This document shows positions 19,701 to 29,044 of a stretch of DNA of 64,000 bases, piece by piece. The stretch's first letter is position 1. Each line of letters opens with the position of its first letter. A model generated the notes under the pieces. The model did no database searches. It was not told where the DNA came from and worked only from the letters and a program-made list of their open reading frames with translations. Location of the stretch: NCBI GenBank assembly GCA_036003045.1, contig DASYSS010000022.1:124001-188000 (forward strand), read 5' to 3'. The position numbers were made by a program, and so were the translations under genes. Origin of the DNA: Gemmatimonadaceae bacterium. GTDB lineage: Bacteria > Gemmatimonadota > Gemmatimonadetes > Gemmatimonadales > Gemmatimonadaceae.

Positions 19701-19840
19701 GTCACCGAGATGTTGACACTTGGCAGCGCCCGCCCGTCGGTGGACGTCACCTTGCCGACAATCCGTCCGCCAGTTTGTGCCGTGGCGACGGCCGCGGTCG
19801 CGAAAAGCGCGATGACCGCAAGGAGAATCCGGCGTCCCAT
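16799..19840 (-). CDS. susC: SusC/RagA-like TonB-dependent outer-membrane transporter
   Basis: A 1013-residue outer-membrane importer. A signal peptide (ending near ATAQ) is followed by a carboxypeptidase-like regulatory domain (GRIVGKVTSTDGRALPSVNISVTG), the plug (LQGHVAGVEIVASSNEPGAAMNVRIRGVRSL, LYVVDGVPLGGGIQDFNP, AATAIYGSRGANGVILVTTKKG) and a 22-strand barrel ending in an aromatic residue (W). These are hallmark SusC features. It should import oligosaccharides with SusD using the proton-motive force via TonB. A clear Shine-Dalgarno GGAGGAA lies eight bases upstream of the ATG. It is the first gene of a seven-gene minus-strand operon. No FecR/anti-sigma pair is present nearby, so control is probably by the GntR regulator. 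Confidence 0.95.
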   Translation of the reverse strand: MGRRILLAVIALFATAAVATAQTGGRIVGKVTSTDGRALPSVNISVTGMNRGAVTDTAGRYTLANVPSGAHNIQARGIGFGSSTTTVQVVGGQTATVNFSLTPTATELTPMVVTGYGEQERRIVTGAFGTVTGAQLQDIPTSDPMKALQGHVAGVEIVASSNEPGAAMNVRIRGVRSLTASNEPLYVVDGVPLGGGIQDFNPSTIESIDILKDAAATAIYGSRGANGVILVTTKKGGLDGIHTQFTADMYYGNQAPVRLIPMMNLQQYVQYMHDAAAANGQDTSLAKLFPSAKQQLAVKQGITTDWQKAVLRTGLQRSLQGGANGGSGDTRYAINGNYFGQQGVIPGQGYTRGSAFATLDHTSDRLRVGLTASTSRILTDQGEGGGAYGYALAMTPLGRPTNYTNPDSAGLLDPRPDDDPLNINPVLEAQSVTRQQTVNRVFGSAYAELNITNGLTYRMNFGPDYTALTDGCYNGPWTHGTCANLGANSTNQGQPPQAGQFNQEDFTYTLDNILRLNKTLGGIHQFDITGLYSVQQDHFTKDSLYASNLPYNTQLWYDLGSGTAGNEVSRISQWSLESYMARVNYTLFDRYSLSGTVRSDGSSRLAPGHKWATFPSVGMAWQVGDEPFFRNFRSISALKLRGSYGSTGNTAISPYQTEGTLQSRLYTFGSTRVQGYKPGTIPNPDLSWERTDQTDVGLDYALFNSRISGTFDYYKMKTHDLLLTELLPVTSGFTSTLQNVGATKNTGYEMSFTTVNLQNWRGLTWTSDVNWSTNKNEIVSLASGATSDAGNGWFVGHPININNDPNRRLFYDYKYLGVWQYADTATMNAFNAKGSTFKVGDPRVADVNGDGKIDANDRTFVGDSYPGWTASLSNRVTFHNFDLSALVTAKWNYTFIDGTPRSYFGRFGNIADLDYWTPTNPTNKNPAPTTGGVDRLYASTRLYTDGSHWRIRNITAGYTLNQRDAQRFGLHSLRFYFTAQDPYINTSYVGIDPELGGAVPTLRTLLLGTNIVW

Positions 19841-20064
19841 CAGTCGTTCCTCCGAGAATGAGAATTCGTACGACGAGGAGAGCGGACAGCAAATACGCTC
19901 GGGGCGACAATGTCCCAGCCCTTCCGAGCGCCGCGTGTGGGAATCGCGCGCTGCGGTGTCACAACGAGGGCGGAGGTGGAGTTGTGCGTCCGCGAGTTTC
20001 CGAGCCGACTTCCTGGCCAGAGGGATCAGGCCGCAAAGTCATCATATCACACAATGGCCACACG

Positions 20065-20092
20065 ATTTTATGGCCGCGGTCGCACCTGTCAA
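20065..20092 (-). promoter_or_regulatory. Sigma-70-like promoter for the susC operon
   Basis: On the minus strand TTGACA (20092-20087) is followed after 16 bases by TAAAAT (20070-20065). It lies about 225 bases upstream of susC, leaving a long leader. The word atggcc occurs twice around the -10 region and could be part of an operator. Confidence 0.55.
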
Positions 20093-20120
20093 GACCGCTC
20101 TCGAGCCCTTACCGGACCTT

Positions 20121-20144
20121 GGCGAGCGGCGGTTCTCGCTCGCC
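20121..20144 (-). terminator. Hairpin after the xylose/ABC/esterase operon
   Basis: A perfect 8-base inverted repeat (20121-20128 and 20137-20144, GGCGAGCG with CGCTCGCC) with an 8-base loop lies about 65 bases beyond the esterase stop. There is no U-run, so it may be a weak terminator or a transcript-stabilising hairpin. Confidence 0.4.
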
Positions 20145-20210
20145 GCGTCCGCAGGTTCACAGAGACCGAACGCGCACTCTCACATGGAGTTGCACGGCTG
20201 AAACGCCGAT

Positions 20211-21476
20211 TTAGTCCCGCGGGGCGGCGAACAGGGACAGGTCGACGGCGGCCGCCATGATGCGGTATCCGGCCGCGCTCGGATGGAGGTGATCGCCCCC
20301 ATCGACGTCACCGCGGAGCCTGCTCGGGTCGCCGGGATCTCTCGTCGCGGCGTCGAAATCGATCACGGCGTCGAACGCGCCTGCCTTTCGAATCCACGCG
20401 TTGACGGCCAGCCGCGCGGCTTCGTGTTCCCGCGATGAGTACTGCGATCCGCCGAACGGCATGATGGTCCCGCCGAACACCTTGATACCCCGCGCGTGCG
20501 CGCGCCGAATCATCTCGCCGTACGCGTCGATCAGGTGCAGCGCGACCGCCGCCGCGGAATCGGGACGCGAGCCGCCGATGTCGTTCACTCCGTCGCAGAC
20601 GATCACCCACCGCGCGCGCGCCTGCGCCAGCACGTCGCGATCGAATCGCGCCAGCGCGGTTGGACCGAGTCCTCCGCGCACGACGGCGTTGCCGCCGATC
20701 CCCGCGTTCAGCACGGCGACGGCCGGCCGCCCGTTCGCGGAGCGCGCCTCGGCGAGTCGATGCGCGAGATCGTCCGGCCAGCGGTCGTTCATGTCGTTCG
20801 TCGAACCGCGTCCGTCGGCGATCGAGTTGCCGAGTATCACCACCGCGCCGGCGGCGTTCGACATCACCTCGGCACCGCTGATCAGATACCAGTGCAGCAC
20901 CTCGGTGAATATCGGAAAGCCAACCTCCGAGACCTGGTTTCCGGAGGTGATGAACGAGGTCGTGCGCGACCCGGGGTGTCCGGTCAACGCGTTCGGCGCT
21001 TGCGGCACGTACAGGGTGATCGCGATGTCGGAGAAGGCGTCGGCGGCGAACGAAACCGGATCCGACACGGCCGCCCGGCCTCGCGGCACCGTGACCGACG
21101 TCTTGCGCGAAAAAAGCAGCGCGGCGTCCGTCGTCGGGTCGATCATGCCGCGCACGGGAGATCGCGCGACGTGCGCCGTTTGAATCACCAGCGGTCCGTC
21201 GCCGAACTCGTTCGACACGCGAAAGCGCCATCGCGTGCCGCCGAGCGACGGATGGATTACTTGGCGAAGAGTCGTTCCCGAAAGCCCCGGCACGGGCGGC
21301 GTGTTGGGCGGGGCCGGCGGCATGTTGTTCGGTTCAGTGAGCTGCGGCGCCGCGGTCCAGGCGCCGGTCCAGTCCGTACCCGCATCGCCCGAGCTGTGAA
21401 ATCGTCCACACGAAGAAGCGATCGTCGCGATCGCGAGTGCGAGGGCCGTTCGCCGCAGGCGTGAATTGATCAGCAT
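20211..21476 (-). CDS. SGNH/GDSL hydrolase lipoprotein, probable carbohydrate esterase
   Basis: A 421-residue protein with a lipoprotein-like signal (ALAIATIASSCG). An N-terminal beta domain (residues about 35-185, RWRFRVSNEFGDGPL) precedes an SGNH hydrolase fold. The blocks are visible: catalytic serine in ILGNSIADG, glycine in NAGIGGNAVV, asparagine in GVNDIG, and the D-x-x-H pair in GDHLHPSAAGY. Related enzymes deacetylate xylan oligosaccharides or other esters. As the last gene of the xylose isomerase/GH67 operon, acetyl-xylan esterase activity is the most reasonable role, but the sequence does not fix the acyl group. It starts nine bases after the ABC ATPase gene. Confidence 0.88.
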   Translation of the reverse strand: MLINSRLRRTALALAIATIASSCGRFHSSGDAGTDWTGAWTAAPQLTEPNNMPPAPPNTPPVPGLSGTTLRQVIHPSLGGTRWRFRVSNEFGDGPLVIQTAHVARSPVRGMIDPTTDAALLFSRKTSVTVPRGRAAVSDPVSFAADAFSDIAITLYVPQAPNALTGHPGSRTTSFITSGNQVSEVGFPIFTEVLHWYLISGAEVMSNAAGAVVILGNSIADGRGSTNDMNDRWPDDLAHRLAEARSANGRPAVAVLNAGIGGNAVVRGGLGPTALARFDRDVLAQARARWVIVCDGVNDIGGSRPDSAAAVALHLIDAYGEMIRRAHARGIKVFGGTIMPFGGSQYSSREHEAARLAVNAWIRKAGAFDAVIDFDAATRDPGDPSRLRGDVDGGDHLHPSAAGYRIMAAAVDLSLFAAPRD

Positions 21477-21485
21477 TGTGCGTTC

Positions 21486-22985
21486 CTATCCGATGCCGGC
21501 CATGAGGCGCAACAGCCCGTCCTGCGTCGCGCCGCGTGCCGGCATTTCTCCGACGAGGCGTCCCGCGCGCAGCACGAGAATCCGCGTCGAGAGACTGAGC
21601 AGTTCGGGCAACTCGCTCGAGATCAGCAGCACGCCGGCTCCTTTGGCCGCGAGCTCGGCGATCAGCGCGTGGATCTCCGCTTTCGCGCCGACGTCCACGC
21701 CGCGGGTCGGCTCGTCGAGGATGAGCAGCTTCGCGTTCGCGGCAAGCCACCGAGCGAGCACGATCTTCTGTTGATTGCCGCCCGAGAGACCGGCGACCGG
21801 CGCGTCGATGTCGGGGGCGCGAACGCGCAGCATATGAAAGTGCCGCTCGACCAGCGCGCGCTCCTCGGACTGTTTGAGCCACGTCAGCCGCGAAAGACGA
21901 TCGAGCAGCGGCAGCGACGTGTTTCGCCGTCCGCTCTCCGAGAGCACGAGCCCCTGTCGCTTGCGGTCCTCGGGGACGAGCGCGATGCCGAGCCGGATCG
22001 CCTCGGCCGGATTCGCGACGTTCGCCGCGCTACCCGAGATGGTGACGCGTCCGCCGGTCCGAGAACGCGCGCCGAAGATCGTTTCGGCGATGTCCGAGCG
22101 TCCCGCGCCCACGAGTCCCGCGAGGCCGACGACTTCGCCCGCCTGAACCGAGAACGAGACGTCCTCGAAGCGCCCGCTCGACGAGAGATGCTCGACTCGA
22201 AGCAATTCTTCGCCAGTCGATGCCTGTCTGTCAGCCGCGTGCTCACCGCCGAAGTAGGCGGCGATGGGGCGGCCGATCATCAACTGCACGAGATCAGGCT
22301 CGCTCAACTCGGCGGCCGGTCTCGTCGCCACGTGGCGGCCGTCGCGCAGCACCGAGATCGTGTCGCACAGCCGATACACCTCGGCCATTCGGTGCGAGAC
22401 GTAGATGCACGTGACTCCGCGCGACTTGAGTTGCGCGATGAGCTCGTAGAGGCGTTCGGCCTCGACCTGGCTCAAGCTGCTCGTCGGCTCGTCGAACACG
22501 ATGATGCGGGCGCCGCCGCCGACGGCCACCGCGATCTGAACGACCTGTTGCTGCGCGATCGGCAATTCGCCCAAACGTTGCGTGACGTCGAGGTCGGCTC
22601 CGATCGCCGCGAGCATCTCTCGCGCGCGGCGCACGACCGCGCGCCGATCGACGAGTCCGCGCGACACCGGCAGCGCGCCGAGGCAGAGGTTCTCGGCGAC
22701 GGAAAGATTCTCGCAGAAGGCAAGCTCCTGGTGCACCATGCCGACGCCCGCGGCGAACGCGTCGCGCGGTCCGGAGAAGCGCATCTCGCGGCCGTTCACG
22801 ACGAGACGGCCTTCATCCGGTGCGTAGATCCCGGCCAGAATCTTTCCGAGCGTGCTCTTGCCGGCTCCGTTCTCTCCGCACAGCGCGTGACACGAGCCCG
22901 TGGCGATGCTCAGGGTGACGTCGGTGAGCGCCTGCACGCCGGGGAATCGCTTCGTGATTCCCTCGAAACGAACGGCGGCGCTCAC
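21486..22985 (-). CDS. Sugar ABC transporter ATPase, XylG/RbsA type
   Basis: A 499-residue duplicated ABC ATPase energising monosaccharide uptake. The first half has Walker A GENGAGKST and Walker B IIVFDEPTSSL with a variant signature (LPIAQQQVVQIA). The second half has a degenerate Walker A (GLVGAGRSD), signature LSGGNQQKIVLARW and Walker B LLILDEPTRGVD. This asymmetry is normal for the CUT2 family. VPEDRKRQGLVL is also typical. The GTG start overlaps the permease stop (GTGA). Position downstream of xylA-xylB makes xylose the likely substrate. No periplasmic binding protein gene accompanies it in the window. Confidence 0.92.
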   Translation of the reverse strand: MSAAVRFEGITKRFPGVQALTDVTLSIATGSCHALCGENGAGKSTLGKILAGIYAPDEGRLVVNGREMRFSGPRDAFAAGVGMVHQELAFCENLSVAENLCLGALPVSRGLVDRRAVVRRAREMLAAIGADLDVTQRLGELPIAQQQVVQIAVAVGGGARIIVFDEPTSSLSQVEAERLYELIAQLKSRGVTCIYVSHRMAEVYRLCDTISVLRDGRHVATRPAAELSEPDLVQLMIGRPIAAYFGGEHAADRQASTGEELLRVEHLSSSGRFEDVSFSVQAGEVVGLAGLVGAGRSDIAETIFGARSRTGGRVTISGSAANVANPAEAIRLGIALVPEDRKRQGLVLSESGRRNTSLPLLDRLSRLTWLKQSEERALVERHFHMLRVRAPDIDAPVAGLSGGNQQKIVLARWLAANAKLLILDEPTRGVDVGAKAEIHALIAELAAKGAGVLLISSELPELLSLSTRILVLRAGRLVGEMPARGATQDGLLRLMAGIG

Positions 22986-24034
22986 GGCGACTCACCCGCG
23001 ACGGCCGCTCGTCCGGCGAGCCGGCGCGCGGTCAGCCGCGTGCTCGACTGGTCGATGACGACGGCGAGGATGATCGCGCAGCCGATGACGATCCACTCGT
23101 AGTTCTGGTCGAAGTGAAGCGTGCGAATGGATTGGCGAATGAGCACGATGAGCAACGCGCCGAGCGTGGCGCCGAGCGCGCTCCCGCGTCCGCCGACGAG
23201 GCTCGCGCCGCCCACGACGGCCGACGCGATGACGTAGAGCTCGTACCCTTGTGCGTCGCCGGACGACGACGACCCATAGAAGCTCGCGCCGAGGAACGCG
23301 GCGAATCCCGCGGTGAGGCCGGCGACGACGAACACGCCGATCTGGATCCGTCGCAAGGAGAGTCCGGCGAAGCGGCTCGCCTCGATGTTGCCACCGAACG
23401 CAAAGATGTGGCGGCCCATCACGGTGCGCGTGAGGTAGATCGTGCCGATGACGCAGCAGGCGAGCATCGCGAGCATCGGCACGGGATAGAGTCCGCCGCG
23501 CAACCCGAGCGACGCTTTCGCGACGTGCGTGAGCGCCGGCGGAACGAGAATGCTGAGGGCATGGGTGGCGACGAACGCGATGCCGCGGAGAATCCACATC
23601 GTGCCGAGCGTGACGATGAACGGATGCACACGCAGCCCCACGACCAGCGCGCCGTTCAAGAGTCCGCTGAGGAGTCCTACGCCGACGCAGGTCACCAGCC
23701 CGACGAAGGTCGTCGTCGCGGGGCTCATCGGACCCAGCGCGCGCAGGAGCAGCGCCATCGAGACGCCGGAGAGCGCGTACACCGAGCCGACCGAGAGGTC
23801 GATGCCCCCCGAGATGATGACGACCGTCGCGCCGATCGCCATGATGGCGAAGAACGTCGCGTCGGTCGCCGTTTGAATCAGCGTGTAGGAGTTCCAGAAG
23901 TTGTTGACCGTGCGTCCGGTCAGTGGATCGACGTGCGATCCGGCGAGCACGGTCAACGCGATCGCGAGCGCGACGAGAACGAGAACGAGGCCGGCCTCCT
24001 GCAGGCCGAGCAGATGTCGAAGGACGCGTCGCAT
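22982..24034 (-). CDS. Sugar ABC transporter permease, XylH/RbsC type
   Basis: A 350-residue inner-membrane permease of the CUT2 family with about ten hydrophobic segments. Typical motifs are GATVVIISGGIDLSVGSVYALSG near the N-terminal third, HPFIVTLGTMWILRGIAF, and FGGNIEASRFAGLSLRRIQIGVF before the last helices. It forms the channel for the ATPase encoded immediately downstream, whose start overlaps its stop. Upstream spacing to xylB is 18 bases. The substrate is inferred to be D-xylose from its place between xylulokinase and the rest of the xylan operon. Confidence 0.92.
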   Translation of the reverse strand: MRRVLRHLLGLQEAGLVLVLVALAIALTVLAGSHVDPLTGRTVNNFWNSYTLIQTATDATFFAIMAIGATVVIISGGIDLSVGSVYALSGVSMALLLRALGPMSPATTTFVGLVTCVGVGLLSGLLNGALVVGLRVHPFIVTLGTMWILRGIAFVATHALSILVPPALTHVAKASLGLRGGLYPVPMLAMLACCVIGTIYLTRTVMGRHIFAFGGNIEASRFAGLSLRRIQIGVFVVAGLTAGFAAFLGASFYGSSSSGDAQGYELYVIASAVVGGASLVGGRGSALGATLGALLIVLIRQSIRTLHFDQNYEWIVIGCAIILAVVIDQSSTRLTARRLAGRAAVAGESP

Positions 24035-24052
24035 GTATTGGGCGAGGGCCGA

Positions 24053-25558
24053 TCAGCGCCTTGAATCTGCGGCTGTATGCGCCGCGTGGAAGGACTCGCG
24101 GAAACGTCGATAGGGCTCATCGTAGGCCGCGTGAGCGCTCGGGGCGGGTTCCTCGACAGCTGCTCGCTGCAACGTGGCCGCCGCGGCGGCGGCGAGATCG
24201 GGAAACGCGCCCGCGCCGACGGCGGCGAGAAGCGCGGCGCCGTACGCCGGACCCTCCTCTCGGTTCACGGTGAACACCGGCAGCCCGAAGACGTCGGCTT
24301 GCATCCGTCGCAAGAACGGCACACGCGCCCCGCCGCCCGTGAGGAGCATGTGATTCGGCACGACGCCCAGCTCCTGGAGGATCGTCACCGAATCGCGAAG
24401 CGCGAAGCACACTCCCTCGACGACGGCGCGTGTGACGTGCGCGCGCGAATGCGCGAGGCTCAGCCCGAGAATCGCGCCGCGCGCCGAGGCGTCGCGATGC
24501 GGCGTTCGCTCGCCCTGGAGATACGGCAGAAACGTGACGCCGTCGGCACCGGGAGGAATGGCCATCGCCTCGGCGTTGAGCCGTTCGTTCGCTTCGCCCG
24601 TGCTCGTGAGGTCGCGCGCGAGCTGGTCGCGATACCAGGCGAAGGCGCCGCCCGCCGAGAGCACGACGCCCATCAGATACCACACGCCGGGGACGACGTG
24701 GCAGAATGTGTGCGCGCGGAGCGACGGGTCGACACGCGGCTCGGACATCGGCGCCAGTACGGTTCCCGACGTGCCCCAGCTCGACACCGCTTCGCCCGGC
24801 GCGATCGCGCCGACGCCCGCCGCCCCGCACGCGTTGTCCGCCCCGCCGCCGACGACCGGCGTGTCCGGCCGCAGTCCGGTCGCTCCGGCCGCTTCGACCG
24901 AAACGCGTCCGAGGATTTCGGAAGAGCCGCCGACGTCGGGAACGACCGATCGCGGCACGTTCACCGCATCGAGGATCTCGTTGCTCCAGCGCATTCGCGC
25001 GGTGTCGTACATCAACGTCGCCGACGCGTCCGACGGCTCGGTCGCCACGACGCCGGTGAGCTTGAATCGAATGAAGTCTTTCGGGAGCATCACGGTCGCC
25101 AGACGGGCAAACGCTTCGGGCTCGTACCGGCGCAGCCAGAGCACCTTCGGCAGCGTGAATCCCTCGAGCGCCGGATTGGATGCCAGGTCGCGCAGACGTT
25201 GTTCGCCGCCGATGCGCTCGGTGATCTCGCGGCATTCTTGCGTCGTACGGCCGTCGCACCACAGGAGCGCGGGGCGGATCACTTCGCCATGCGCGTCGAG
25301 AAACACGGACGAGTGCATTTGCCCCGAGACGCCGACGGCGTCCGGGCTCTCGCCCGGTCGCGCGGCGAGCACCGTACGAATCGCCGCCGATGTCGCGGCC
25401 CACCAGGCGTCCGGATCCTGCTCCGCCCAGCCGGGGTGCGGCGTCGAGAGTTGAAGCGGTGTGATCGCCGAGGCGAGAACCTCACCCGAAGTGTCGACGA
25501 GTATCGCTTTCACGCCGCTCGTGCCGACGTCGACGCCGAGAAAGCTGGCGCGCGCCAC
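24053..25558 (-). CDS. xylB: Xylulokinase
   Basis: A 501-residue FGGY-family kinase that phosphorylates D-xylulose to xylulose 5-phosphate. The N-terminal LGVDVGTSGVKAILVD phosphate loop, GVSGQMHSSVFLD, WAEQDPDAWW and the GGADNACGAAGVGAI segment with the catalytic aspartate are all consistent with xylulokinase. The C-terminal half carries LTGGGARVPFLRRMQADVFGLPV, the ATP-binding region. The start is GTG, directly abutting the xylA stop codon (TGA then GTG) with no spacing, so translation is probably coupled to xylA. Together they convert xylose to the pentose phosphate intermediate. Confidence 0.96.
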   Translation of the reverse strand: MARASFLGVDVGTSGVKAILVDTSGEVLASAITPLQLSTPHPGWAEQDPDAWWAATSAAIRTVLAARPGESPDAVGVSGQMHSSVFLDAHGEVIRPALLWCDGRTTQECREITERIGGEQRLRDLASNPALEGFTLPKVLWLRRYEPEAFARLATVMLPKDFIRFKLTGVVATEPSDASATLMYDTARMRWSNEILDAVNVPRSVVPDVGGSSEILGRVSVEAAGATGLRPDTPVVGGGADNACGAAGVGAIAPGEAVSSWGTSGTVLAPMSEPRVDPSLRAHTFCHVVPGVWYLMGVVLSAGGAFAWYRDQLARDLTSTGEANERLNAEAMAIPPGADGVTFLPYLQGERTPHRDASARGAILGLSLAHSRAHVTRAVVEGVCFALRDSVTILQELGVVPNHMLLTGGGARVPFLRRMQADVFGLPVFTVNREEGPAYGAALLAAVGAGAFPDLAAAAAATLQRAAVEEPAPSAHAAYDEPYRRFRESFHAAHTAADSRR

Positions 25559-26731
25559 TCAGCGCACTCCGAGCAGGATCTCCATCGTCAGCTGATCGAG
25601 GCGCTCGTAGGCGTAGCCGAGGTTTCGCATCGCGTCGAGGTCGAACTCGCGCGACTTGAGGTCGCGCGCGCCCTCCGGCGAGAATCGCTTCCGCGCCCCG
25701 GCCGCCGCGCCGCGAGACTTGAGCTCGTTCAACATTCCCTGAACCTCGGCGTCGCCGTTGAAGCGCGCCACCTTTTCCTTGAGGATGAGGTACGTGCGCA
25801 TGCTGCCGCGCGCGAAGTCCCACACGCCGGCGTCGTCCTCCGTGCGATACGCGTGGCTGTCGAAGTGCCGCATACCCGGCCACTTCGCGTCCTCGAGCAG
25901 CTTCACGAGAAAGAACGCGCCCTTCACGTCCTCGCTGCCGAAGCGCAGATCCTGGTCGAACCGGCCGGGCCTCTGCGCGTTGAGGTCGATGTGAAAGAGC
26001 TTGCCCGCCTCGAGCGCTTGCGCGACGCCGTGGGAGAAATCGAGGCCGGCCATCGTGTCGTGGGCGATCTCGGGGTTGAGGCCGACCATGTCGGGGTGCG
26101 CGAGCGTGTAGATGAACGCCAGCATGTGCCCGATGGTCGGGAAGAAGATGTCGCCACGCGGCTCGTTCGGTTTGGGCTCGAGCGCGAACCGCAGCGCGTA
26201 TTTCTGCGACCGCGCGTACTCGCACAAATAATCGATCGCGTCACGGAACCACTTCACCGCTTCCCGCGGATCTTTCGCCGCGTTCGTCTCGACGCCTTCG
26301 CGCCCGCCCCAGAACACGTACGTCTCCGCGCCGAGCTCCACGCCGAGGTCGATCGCGCGCATCGTTTTCTGCAGCGCGTACTCGCGCACGCGCGAGTCGT
26401 TGCTCGTGAACGCCCCGTCGCGAAAGACCGGGTCGCCGAACAGGTTCGTGGTCGCCATCGGGACCTTCATGCCGGTCTCGTCGAGCGCGCCTTGGAACTC
26501 GCGTACGATCCGGTCTCGGTCCGAGGCACTCGCCTCGCGCGGCACGAGGTCGTTGTCGTGCAGGTTCACGCCGTACGCGCCGAGCTTCGCGAGCTCACGC
26601 ACGATGCGCGTGGGCGCCATTGGAGCGCGGACCGGATCGCCGAACGGATCTCGGCCGATGTTGCCCACCGTCCAGAGTCCGAATGTGAAGTGATGTTCAG
26701 GACGCGGAGCGTCGGGATCGTGAACGGCCAT
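25559..26731 (-). CDS. xylA: Xylose isomerase, short class I type
   Basis: A 390-residue enzyme converting D-xylose to D-xylulose. It resembles the actinobacterial class: HDNDLVP near residue 54, [49 protein letters not shown], and [22 protein letters not shown] with metal-binding Asp/Glu/His residues. The frame is open further upstream, but the ATG at 26731 begins the homologous region ([19 protein letters not shown]). A short GTCCACC-type repeat lies just 5' of the start. The actinobacterial subtype in a non-actinobacterial context hints at old horizontal transfer, which would need a tree. Confidence 0.96.
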   Translation of the reverse strand: MAVHDPDAPRPEHHFTFGLWTVGNIGRDPFGDPVRAPMAPTRIVRELAKLGAYGVNLHDNDLVPREASASDRDRIVREFQGALDETGMKVPMATTNLFGDPVFRDGAFTSNDSRVREYALQKTMRAIDLGVELGAETYVFWGGREGVETNAAKDPREAVKWFRDAIDYLCEYARSQKYALRFALEPKPNEPRGDIFFPTIGHMLAFIYTLAHPDMVGLNPEIAHDTMAGLDFSHGVAQALEAGKLFHIDLNAQRPGRFDQDLRFGSEDVKGAFFLVKLLEDAKWPGMRHFDSHAYRTEDDAGVWDFARGSMRTYLILKEKVARFNGDAEVQGMLNELKSRGAAAGARKRFSPEGARDLKSREFDLDAMRNLGYAYERLDQLTMEILLGVR

Positions 26732-26740
26732 CGATTGGAT

Positions 26741-26770
26741 GGGTGGACAGGTGGACGGGTGGACAGCTGG
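26741..26770. repeat. Short tandem repeat, GTGGAC units, upstream of xylA
   Basis: Three near-identical 8-9 base units read GGTGGACA, GGTGGACG and GGTGGACA on the plus strand. On the xylA strand they read as GTCCACC units and end about nine bases before the ATG. A similar run precedes the PIG-L gene at 36102. Confidence 0.65.
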
Positions 26771-26787
26771 TGCCGAGCGCTCAGTCG

Positions 26788-29028
26788 TCAGTACACGGGC
26801 GGACAGCGCGGCTTGCGCTTGTCGAGTGCGGTGAACCGGCCCGCCTGCGGATCGGCGGGGGTCCCGACCGGGCAGGGAAGCGCGCGGTAGAAGGACAACG
26901 GATGCGCGAACGGCGCGTATCCGTTCGGCACCGGGAGGCGCGAGAACGTCTGGAAGTACGAGAGCACGGCGTCGCGCCACCAAACGGCCTCGTGCTCCTG
27001 GATGGCGAGGAAATCGTCGACGTCGTGGAAACGCGCGCTGTCGATGCGTCCAGCGAGCGTGTTCCACGCGCGCCGCATCGAGTGCACCGTGTCGATCCCT
27101 TCGCGATAGTGATGGAAGAGATCTTCCCACAACGTGCGGCCGGACCTCGTTCGCTCCGTCCAGCCGACGTGGTGAAACCAGAGCAGCAGCGAATCGGGCG
27201 TCGTGGCGCGATCGGAGAACATCTGCCGGAGCGGCGGCGCGTATTGCGAGACGGCGTCGCTGCCGTGCGGCGAACGCTCGAAGCCGAGGCCGATGCTGTC
27301 CGCGCGGTGATAGTACGCCGGCGTCCAGTCAGCGCGGGCGAGTCGGGCCCACGGAGCAGGACCGTAGTGGTGGTCGGTGCCCATGATGTGCGCGAGACCG
27401 AGCGGCGTCATGTAGTTCACGACCGCCTCGCGCGACACCAGCATCATGTGCACCACCGGCGCGACGACCTTCGGATCGTTGGAGAAGGTTCGCCGCGTCC
27501 ACTCCTCGGCGATCGCCGCCGGCGACAGCCCGGGATCCCAGGCAAGCCGGCCGAACGCGTACCAGTTCGCTTGATTGAAGTGCGATCCGGTCCAGTTGCG
27601 ATCGGTGCCGGTGTTGGCCACGCCGGCGATGCCGGTTCGCTTGTAGCCGTGCAGCGAGCCGTCGATCACCCTGGCGACCGTCGAGCCTTTGCCCTGCACC
27701 CAGGTGTCGGCGGTGAGCACTTCGGACATGAGAGATCCGAGAAAGACGAGGTGCGCGTCCTCGCCGAGGTATTCCTTGGTGATCTGGAATTCGAGAATGA
27801 GCGGCGTTTTCGGCATCGCGCCGAAGAGCGGCGAGAACGGCTCGCGCGGCTGAAAATCGAGGGGACCGTTCTTGGCCTGAATCAGCACGTTCTCGCGGAA
27901 CTGGCCATCCAGTGGAGTGAATTCGCTGTACGCCTGCTTCACGCGATCGCCCGGCACGTCATTGCTGTAAACGAACGCGCGCCAGATGACGACACCGCCG
28001 TGCGGGGCCACGGCGTCGGCGAGCATGTTCGCGCCGTCGGCGTGCGAGCGCTTGTAGTCCTGCGGGCCCGGTTGACCCTCGGAGTTCGCTTTGACGAGAA
28101 AACCGCCGAAGTCCGGCACGGCCGCGTAGATCTCGTCGGCTTTCGCCTTCCACCACGCGCGAACGGCCGGATCGAGCGGATCCGCCGTCTCGAGACCGCC
28201 GATCTCGATCGGTGCGCTGAAGCGCGCGGTGAGATAGACGCGAATGCCGTACGGGCGAAACACGTTCGCGAGCGCGGCGACCTTCTGCAGGTACTCCGCA
28301 GTGAGCGCGCGCGCGTTGGCATTCACGTTCGTGATCGACACGCCGTTGATGCCGATCGACGCTTCGGCGCGCGCGTAGTCGCCGTAGCGCGGCGAGACCG
28401 AATCGGGCAGTGCGTCCCACTCCCAGAGCGATTGTCCGCCGTACCCGTGCTCGATGCTGCGATCGAGGTTGTCCCAATGGTCGATGAGGCGAAGCCGGAT
28501 ACGCGGCGCGCCGGCGACGTCGAGCTTCGCGATGGGCATCGATTGCTGGAGCCGTGACAACAGGGCGAACGCGCCGTAGAGAACGCCGACATCCGTCTTG
28601 GCCGCGACGACGATCGAGCGGTGCCCGCGCACGTTCATCGCGCGCAGCAAATAGCCCTCGTCGCCGACGCGCGCGATCGCCGTGTCGAGCGACAGCGATT
28701 TGATCGTCGCCGAACTGGTCGGTGTACCCGCGATGACGATGCCGTCGACAATCGAGTTCTTCGACGCGATCGGTCTGCCTGCCCCCAGGAGGCCGGACAG
28801 TCCCCGGGTCAACTCGTCGCGCGCGGCGCTCAGTGTCGGCGACTCGCCGTCGACGTCGATCGCCGTGATCGCCGCGCGATACTCGGCGAGACGCGACGCG
28901 TTCGCTACGAGCCGATAGCGGAGCCAGAGATCGTAGCCGTCTTCCGAGGGAAATGCGGCCTTTTGCGCGACGCTCGCCGCCGCAAGAAAGACGAGTGCGG
29001 CGCCACTGAGCACGACGATTCGGCGCAC
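26788..29028 (-). CDS. aguA: GH67 alpha-glucuronidase, exported
   Basis: A 746-residue GH67 enzyme that removes (methyl)glucuronic acid from the non-reducing end of aldouronic acids. [22 protein letters not shown] is a signal peptide. Catalytic residues align by motif: acid E317 in [12 protein letters not shown], and the pair D391 ([11 protein letters not shown]) and E419 (QITKEYLG), which show the family's 28-residue spacing. [20 protein letters not shown] and the C-terminal helical dimerisation region complete it. I chose the GTG at 29028, 16 bases after the dehydratase stop, because it starts the signal peptide. Many GH67 enzymes are cytoplasmic, so export is notable. It complements GH115, which attacks internal substituents. 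Confidence 0.95.
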   Translation of the reverse strand: MRRIVVLSGAALVFLAAASVAQKAAFPSEDGYDLWLRYRLVANASRLAEYRAAITAIDVDGESPTLSAARDELTRGLSGLLGAGRPIASKNSIVDGIVIAGTPTSSATIKSLSLDTAIARVGDEGYLLRAMNVRGHRSIVVAAKTDVGVLYGAFALLSRLQQSMPIAKLDVAGAPRIRLRLIDHWDNLDRSIEHGYGGQSLWEWDALPDSVSPRYGDYARAEASIGINGVSITNVNANARALTAEYLQKVAALANVFRPYGIRVYLTARFSAPIEIGGLETADPLDPAVRAWWKAKADEIYAAVPDFGGFLVKANSEGQPGPQDYKRSHADGANMLADAVAPHGGVVIWRAFVYSNDVPGDRVKQAYSEFTPLDGQFRENVLIQAKNGPLDFQPREPFSPLFGAMPKTPLILEFQITKEYLGEDAHLVFLGSLMSEVLTADTWVQGKGSTVARVIDGSLHGYKRTGIAGVANTGTDRNWTGSHFNQANWYAFGRLAWDPGLSPAAIAEEWTRRTFSNDPKVVAPVVHMMLVSREAVVNYMTPLGLAHIMGTDHHYGPAPWARLARADWTPAYYHRADSIGLGFERSPHGSDAVSQYAPPLRQMFSDRATTPDSLLLWFHHVGWTERTRSGRTLWEDLFHHYREGIDTVHSMRRAWNTLAGRIDSARFHDVDDFLAIQEHEAVWWRDAVLSYFQTFSRLPVPNGYAPFAHPLSFYRALPCPVGTPADPQAGRFTALDKRKPRCPPVY

Positions 29029-29044
29029 GGGGAAGGCCGTCCCG

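Larger units (their letters stand above)
19841..20210. other. Non-coding leader between the SGNH esterase and susC
   Basis: No credible gene lies in these 370 bases. The stretch contains the end of the upstream operon, the GGCGAGCG hairpin, the TTGACA/TAAAAT promoter, an AT-rich patch around 20040-20070 and about 200 bases of untranslated leader before susC. Part of the leader could carry regulatory RNA structure, but I could not fold it. Confidence 0.6.

Noticed and set aside
16928-19861. Plus-strand open frame of 977 codons antisense to susC
   Set aside because: Arg/Val-rich shadow with no motifs; susC has strong homology and a good ribosome-binding site.
24077-26890. Plus-strand open frame of 937 codons over xylB and xylA
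   Set aside because: It lies antisense to two well-supported catabolic genes and has shadow-type composition.
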